From JADMIH01 sp035274425 (lineage in GTDB: Bacteria; Chloroflexota; Chloroflexia; QHBQ01; JADMIH01), in assembly GCA_035274425.1 (NCBI GenBank), contig DATEOC010000013.1:86764-150763 (forward strand): a stretch of 64,000 nt of DNA, given 5' to 3'. Shown one piece after another: positions 60,487-64,000 of the stretch. The stretch's first letter is position 1; every line of letters starts with the position of its first letter. The position numbers and the translations under genes are program-made. Below the pieces are notes generated by a model, which saw nothing but the letters and a program-made list of their open reading frames with translations, was not told the origin of the DNA and did not search any database.

Positions 60487-60514
60487 GTAGGCGCGAATTG
60501 CAATTCGCGCCTAC
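60487..60514. repeat. 28-bp perfect palindrome at the end of the receiver gene
   Basis: GTAGGCGCGAATTG and its exact complement, no spacer. It covers the stop codon of the receiver gene at 60511 and lies 33 bp before the next start. It could attenuate transcription inside the operon or be a REP-like element. Confidence 0.75.
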
Positions 60515-60966
60515 GCTCTGCGAGAGGGCGGTAATTTGACTAGGGTTAGCCAGAAATCCTCGATAGACTGCACTACTTCGATGAACTGGTTTAGATCGAC
60601 AGGCTTTGTGATATAGCAATTAGCGTAGAGGTCATAGCTTTTGACGATGTCGCGTTCGGCTGCGGAGGTGGTCAGTATCACCACCGGGATGCGCTTCAGA
60701 TCATCGTCGGACTTTATCTCTGCCAGCACCTCTCGCCCATCTTTTTTCGGCAGGTTCAGGTCAAGTAATATGAGGTCCGGGCGAGGCGCACCGGCATATT
60801 CTCCCTCTCTGCGTAAGAAGGCCATCGCCTCCACACCGTCACGGGCAACGCTAAGGTTATTGAGCACCTTGCCCTCTTTTAGCGCTTCCACAGCAAGGCG
60901 GACGTCGCCTGCATTATCTTCGACCAGTAGTATCTCAATGGGCATACCAATTACATCTCGGGCCAT
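60511..60966 (-). CDS. single-domain response regulator (Rcp1-like)
   Basis: 151 residues, receiver only. VEDN at 15-18, phospho-acceptor D69 in LILLDLNLPKKDG, switch Thr in VILTTSAAE and Lys in YITKPVD. Same long-loop type as the protein at 3847. It lies directly downstream of the CHASE3 kinase at 61031 (64-bp gap), the classical arrangement for Rcp1-like partners, and before the hybrid kinase at 56918, so it probably shuttles phosphate between the two. AGGAGAG precedes the ATG. Confidence 0.92.
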   Translation of the reverse strand: MARDVIGMPIEILLVEDNAGDVRLAVEALKEGKVLNNLSVARDGVEAMAFLRREGEYAGAPRPDLILLDLNLPKKDGREVLAEIKSDDDLKRIPVVILTTSAAERDIVKSYDLYANCYITKPVDLNQFIEVVQSIEDFWLTLVKLPPSRRA

Positions 60967-61030
60967 ATCACTCTCCTGATTGATGTCTAGCTAAAGCTGA
61001 TACTGTGTCATGCACATCGTCGTTCCATCC

Positions 61031-62437
61031 TTAATTGGCGGGTATGATGAAGTAGAACGTAGAGCCTTCGCCAGGGCGCGACTCCACCCAGATGCGCCCG
61101 CCGTGGCGCTCGACAACTTTCTTGCAGACCGACAGGCCGATGCCGGTGCCTGGATATTCCTCTTTCGAGTGCAGGCGCTGAAAGATTACGAATATACGGT
61201 CGGCATACTGTGTGTCCATGCCGATGCCGTTGTCGCGCACGCAGAAAAGCCACTCTGTATCGTTGCGTTCGACCCCGATGTGGATAAGGGGTGGCTCTTT
61301 ACCACGGAATTTGATAGCGTTGCCGATAAGGTTCTGGAACAATTGAACAAGCTGGGTGTCGTCACCCAGGACGGTTGGGAGCGGGTCGTGAGTTACTGAC
61401 GCCTCGCTCTCTTTCAAGGCCATCCTCAGATTGGTGAGGGCATGGGTAAGGATGTCCTCACAGTTGGCACGCTCGAACGATTTGCCCTGTGTGCTTACGC
61501 GTGAATAGGCCAGCAGATCGTTGATCAACCTCTGCATGCGGTTAGCGCCATCCACGGCATAACCGATGAAATCGTCGGCGGCTTCGTCGAGCTTGCCTTT
61601 ATAACGCCTTGAGAGCAACTGGGTGTAGCTTGCCACCATGCGTAGCGGTTCCTGCAGGTCGTGCGAAGCTACGTATGCGAATTGCTGCAACTCGCTGTTG
61701 GAGCGCTCAAGCTCCTGATTGGCAGCTTGAAGTTGTCTGGTGCGTTCGCTTACACGGTGCTCCAACTCTGCATTCAGACCCTTTATCTCTTCTTCGGATT
61801 TGCGGCGCTCACGGTTATCACGCCTGATGAGGTAATAAACAAAAATGAGTAATGCTACTATAAGTATGACCAGGGCAAAGAATGTATAGCCTGTACTCCT
61901 CCTACTCTCACGCTCTTGTGCTGACCGTTGCGCCAGTAAGTTGTTCTCGACCCTTTCCATTTCGGCAGCTACTCCCCGAATAGCCTCCATCTCCTCCTTA
62001 CCTCTACCGGTCACGATTATTTGTTGAGAAGCCTCAAAACCACCCTGTTCGTAAGCTGTTATTGTGCTTTTGATGAGGTCCAATCTGGTGGAGATAATAG
62101 AATCAAGGGAAGCAAGATGCTGCCCCTGGTCGGGATTATCTGCAACTAACTCGCGCAAGCGATTAATACGCTGCGGTAGAGCAGAGAGCGCATGGTCATA
62201 TGGCTCAAGATAAGCCTCGTCTCCGGTGATGATGAACCCACGTTGCCCTGTCTCAGCCTCTGTTACCGTGGCGACTATACCGTCAATTGCCCTGAGTACA
62301 TCCTGTGTGTGAGACACCCAGCGGTTGCTCTCGATCAAGTTGATGGTGCTTTGATAGGCGACGGCAATACTGCCCGCAAATAGCGCGAGGACGAGGCCGA
62401 ACCCTAATAACGTTTTCTTTTCGATAGACCACTTCAT
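61031..62437 (-). CDS. CHASE3-domain membrane histidine kinase
   Basis: 468 residues. TM 1 about 9-28 (LLGFGLVLALFAGSIAVAY), extracytoplasmic CHASE3 about 35-180 with TVTEAETGQRGFIITGDEAYL, TM 2 about 186-206 (FFALVILIVALLIFVYYLI), coiled coil 210-245, HisKA about 248-315 with YVASHDLQEPLRMVASY and HATPase_c to the end (NLIGNAIKFRG, RDNGIGMD, PGTGIGLSVCKK). The kinase core is of bacteriophytochrome type but there is no light-sensing domain. It senses an external signal and is the likely entry point of the operon. Confidence 0.92.
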   Translation of the reverse strand: MKWSIEKKTLLGFGLVLALFAGSIAVAYQSTINLIESNRWVSHTQDVLRAIDGIVATVTEAETGQRGFIITGDEAYLEPYDHALSALPQRINRLRELVADNPDQGQHLASLDSIISTRLDLIKSTITAYEQGGFEASQQIIVTGRGKEEMEAIRGVAAEMERVENNLLAQRSAQERESRRSTGYTFFALVILIVALLIFVYYLIRRDNRERRKSEEEIKGLNAELEHRVSERTRQLQAANQELERSNSELQQFAYVASHDLQEPLRMVASYTQLLSRRYKGKLDEAADDFIGYAVDGANRMQRLINDLLAYSRVSTQGKSFERANCEDILTHALTNLRMALKESEASVTHDPLPTVLGDDTQLVQLFQNLIGNAIKFRGKEPPLIHIGVERNDTEWLFCVRDNGIGMDTQYADRIFVIFQRLHSKEEYPGTGIGLSVCKKVVERHGGRIWVESRPGEGSTFYFIIPAN

Positions 62438-63039
62438 AAGCCTATTCTTCCAGTTCCTTGATTCTTAAATGCGCTGCCCAGGCTCTACTTCTTGGTGGGT
62501 TTGCCGTAGATATTCCGGGCCTAGCGCAGAAGAGGCGATCCCTCCCAGGAGGGTCACCCTGTCAGGCAAGCGTGCAGTTAGGTCTCTATTGGGACTACGG
62601 GCGGTCTTTTCACTGCCACCTATGGGATTTCATCGATGCAAGGATGTGGCAAGGATGTGGCAAGGATGTGGCAGGTGAGACCCGGCGTCTTGAGTCTGTG
62701 AGGATATTGTATGGCCTGTTGGCAATTGGTATACGCCTCAGGTCATGATTTGGTTTATGGCAAATCATGGGCGGAAATCCCTGACGGATAACCTGGCACA
62801 TGTGGATCAGCTTGGCGTAATCGTGAAGTTCTCATATTATGAGTGTACGGGGAGCAGGATAAAGTTGCTATAGCTAGGATGTCGGTTGGCGTGGGGTACT
62901 TTAGTTTAAAGTAGCTAGGGGTCGGTGAGCACGAGGGGGCATAATTGTTCAGCCTCTATGGGCGCTTCAACCTGTCAGGCACGCCAATTCTCTCCTCAAG
63001 TTCCAACTACTGGGTCACCGAAGCGTCATTTGCCTTCGG
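62438..63039. other. intergenic, 602 bp, with an 11-bp tandem repeat
   Basis: No gene. Contains GCAAGGATGTG repeated three times at 62638-62670. The promoter of the CHASE3 kinase must lie at its left side. No riboswitch consensus (including the c-di-GMP type) was recognised. Confidence 0.5.
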
Positions 63040-63600
63040 TCAGAAATCAGACTTCACGTGTCTGTAAAGTGTAGACTTGGAGATGTTGAGAGTGCTGAGG
63101 ATGTCCCCTATCGAATTGCTCTTATCAGCCCATAGTTGCTGAAGCAGTCTGATCTTCTTGTCGTCTAGCCTCCTGGGCCTCCCACCCTGCCGACCGCGAG
63201 CCCTGGCCGCGGCCAATCCGGCATTGGTTCTCTCTCGGATAAGATCACGCTCGAATTCAGCGAGTGCCCCAAATACGTGAAAGATGAGCTTGCCGCCTGA
63301 AGAGGTGGTGTCGATTTGTTCAGTAAGGCTCTTGAACCCAATGCCTCGCTCATTGAGAGCAGTCACAATCGCGATAAGATGTCTTAACGAACGCCCAAGC
63401 CGGTCGAGCTTCCAAACTACAAGGGTGTCACCTTCTCGTATGAAGGAGAGTGCTTCTTGGAGGCCTCGACGCTCCTGCTTGGCACCGCTAATTACATCAG
63501 TAAATAGCCGCGCACATCCGGCTTTCTGAAGAGCGTCCCTTTGCAGATCAAGAGTTTGTTCTTGCGTAGACACTTGTGCATAACCGACTAACATACTCAT
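63040..63600 (-). CDS. serine recombinase of the resolvase/invertase family
   Basis: About 186 residues, normal length. Catalytic domain 1-140: VGYAQVSTQEQ with nucleophile Ser11, VVWKLDRLGRSL (the two conserved Arg of the D-R-L-x-R motif), LIFHVFGALAEFERDLIRERT (helix E); C-terminal helix-turn-helix about 145-186 with GRPRRLDD and ILSTLNISKSTLYRHV. The Arg before the nucleophile (R8 of gamma-delta resolvase, in GYARVS) is replaced by Gln, which may weaken catalysis. Normally part of Tn3-like elements or inversion systems; no transposase or res site was found nearby. Start uncertain between ATG 63600 and GTG 63606. Confidence 0.9.
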   Translation of the reverse strand: MSMLVGYAQVSTQEQTLDLQRDALQKAGCARLFTDVISGAKQERRGLQEALSFIREGDTLVVWKLDRLGRSLRHLIAIVTALNERGIGFKSLTEQIDTTSSGGKLIFHVFGALAEFERDLIRERTNAGLAAARARGRQGGRPRRLDDKKIRLLQQLWADKSNSIGDILSTLNISKSTLYRHVKSDF

Positions 63601-63819
63601 GCCCACAGAGTATCAAACCTCTCGTCACTTTGCAACAGTGAAACTTTGATTCTGAATATGGGTTTTGGAACTATATGCCAGGTTCAGATGCTTTCAGTGT
63701 AGGTAGAGTAAGGGACAAGTGCCAATAACGTCCGTTTATGAGACTGCGTAGTTAACAGTAGGATTAGTGCGTATCTGTTGCTGGCTCTGAGTTCCTTGCT
63801 AAGCAGAAAATGCAGAGAA

Positions 63820-63843
63820 GGGGAGGGTCGCAAGATCCTCCCC
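63820..63843 (-). terminator. terminator-like hairpin after the SLH protein
   Basis: GGGGAGG / CCTCCCC, 10-base loop, between the end of the SLH gene (63870) and the recombinase. Shares AGAGAAGGGGAGG with the sodA terminator. Confidence 0.6.
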
Positions 63844-63869
63844 CTGGATAGTATGGACCCTATAACCGC

Positions 63870-64000
63870 CTACTTCCTGACAGGTGCCTGGCAGTTCGGG
63901 AAGAAAGTGTTAGCCACGATCTTTGATGCCTGACCTCTGGTCACATCGTTGAACGGTCTGAAGTAAGGGCGGTTCTGTGCGTCACAAGGTTCACCAGGAC
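63870..64000 (-). CDS. C-terminus of an SLH-domain protein, partial at right edge
   Basis: The last 43 codons of a protein entering from the right: GEPCDAQNRPYFRPFNDVTR, then GQASKIVANTFFPNCQAPVRK and TAG at 63870-63872. This is the end of a third SLH repeat, and closely follows the end of the SBBP/SLH protein at 15268 (NKPYFRPSNNVTRGQTAKIV, SSTFFPNC), including the GEPC loop. Expected to bind secondary wall polymer. The rest of the protein is off-window. Confidence 0.85.
   Translation of the reverse strand, partial: PGEPCDAQNRPYFRPFNDVTRGQASKIVANTFFPNCQAPVRK

Noticed and set aside
62438..63039. c-di-GMP (GEMM) riboswitch upstream of signalling genes
   Set aside because: No conserved GEMM core or tetraloop receptor pattern could be found on either strand.

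Overview
The window looks like a chromosome segment of a Chloroflexota-type bacterium (inference). Pointers are a GC content in the mid-fifties by eye, S-layer-homology (SLH) anchored and SBBP beta-propeller surface proteins, a WxL/DUF916 cell-wall protein pair, many PAS/GAF histidine kinases, a carotenoid cluster, a PPi-type phosphofructokinase remnant, and heptanucleotide tandem repeats scattered between and inside genes. No rRNA, tRNA, CRISPR array or replication origin was seen.

Layout. 0-0.4 kb: decayed tyrosine integrase running off the left edge. 0.8-9.8 kb (minus): two signalling operons, PAS kinase / single-domain receiver / receiver-PAS-GAF-HD-GYP, then a kinase with its NarL-type regulator. 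10.2-15.2 kb (plus): carotenoid operon with phytoene synthase, CrtY-type lycopene cyclase, a DUF4386 membrane protein, CrtI desaturase and a small membrane protein, ended by a 33-bp perfect inverted repeat. 15.3-20.4 kb (minus): a 1717-residue SBBP/SLH surface protein. 20.9-27.9 kb (minus): stress or low-oxygen metabolism cassette (FAD pyridine-nucleotide oxidoreductase, truncated phosphofructokinase, DHOD-like enzyme, double USP, coiled-coil stress protein, CoA-transferase, CBS pair). It is divergent from an OmpR regulator and a GAF-GAF kinase at 28.2-30.8 kb whose first GAF resembles the haem-binding GAF of mycobacterial DosS/DevS. 30.9-34.1 kb: PEGA-like secreted protein, a broken paralogue and an integrase remnant. 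34.4-37.1 kb: 7TM-PAS-GAF-PAS-GGDEF cyclase. 37.1-49.8 kb (minus): a MoxR/DUF58/VWA operon with an MA-type metallopeptidase and a secreted Hint-domain protein, densely invaded by heptamer arrays. 50.0-50.6 kb: sodA. 50.87-52.35 kb: intact IS701-like element. 52.4-54.2 kb: DUF916 and WxL genes. 54.5-62.4 kb (minus): five-gene phosphorelay operon ending in HD-GYP output. 63.0-64.0 kb: serine recombinase and the C-terminus of another SLH protein.

How it fits together. More than ten genes are signal transduction. Only two regulators carry DNA-binding domains; other outputs are c-di-GMP turnover (one GGDEF, two HD-GYP) or stand-alone receivers. The best candidate for an undescribed system is the Dos-like sensor with its divergent metabolic cassette. 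The most unusual DNA structure is the set of about fifteen heptamer arrays, mostly four copies each, several translated in frame inside MoxR, DUF58, VWA and peptidase genes.
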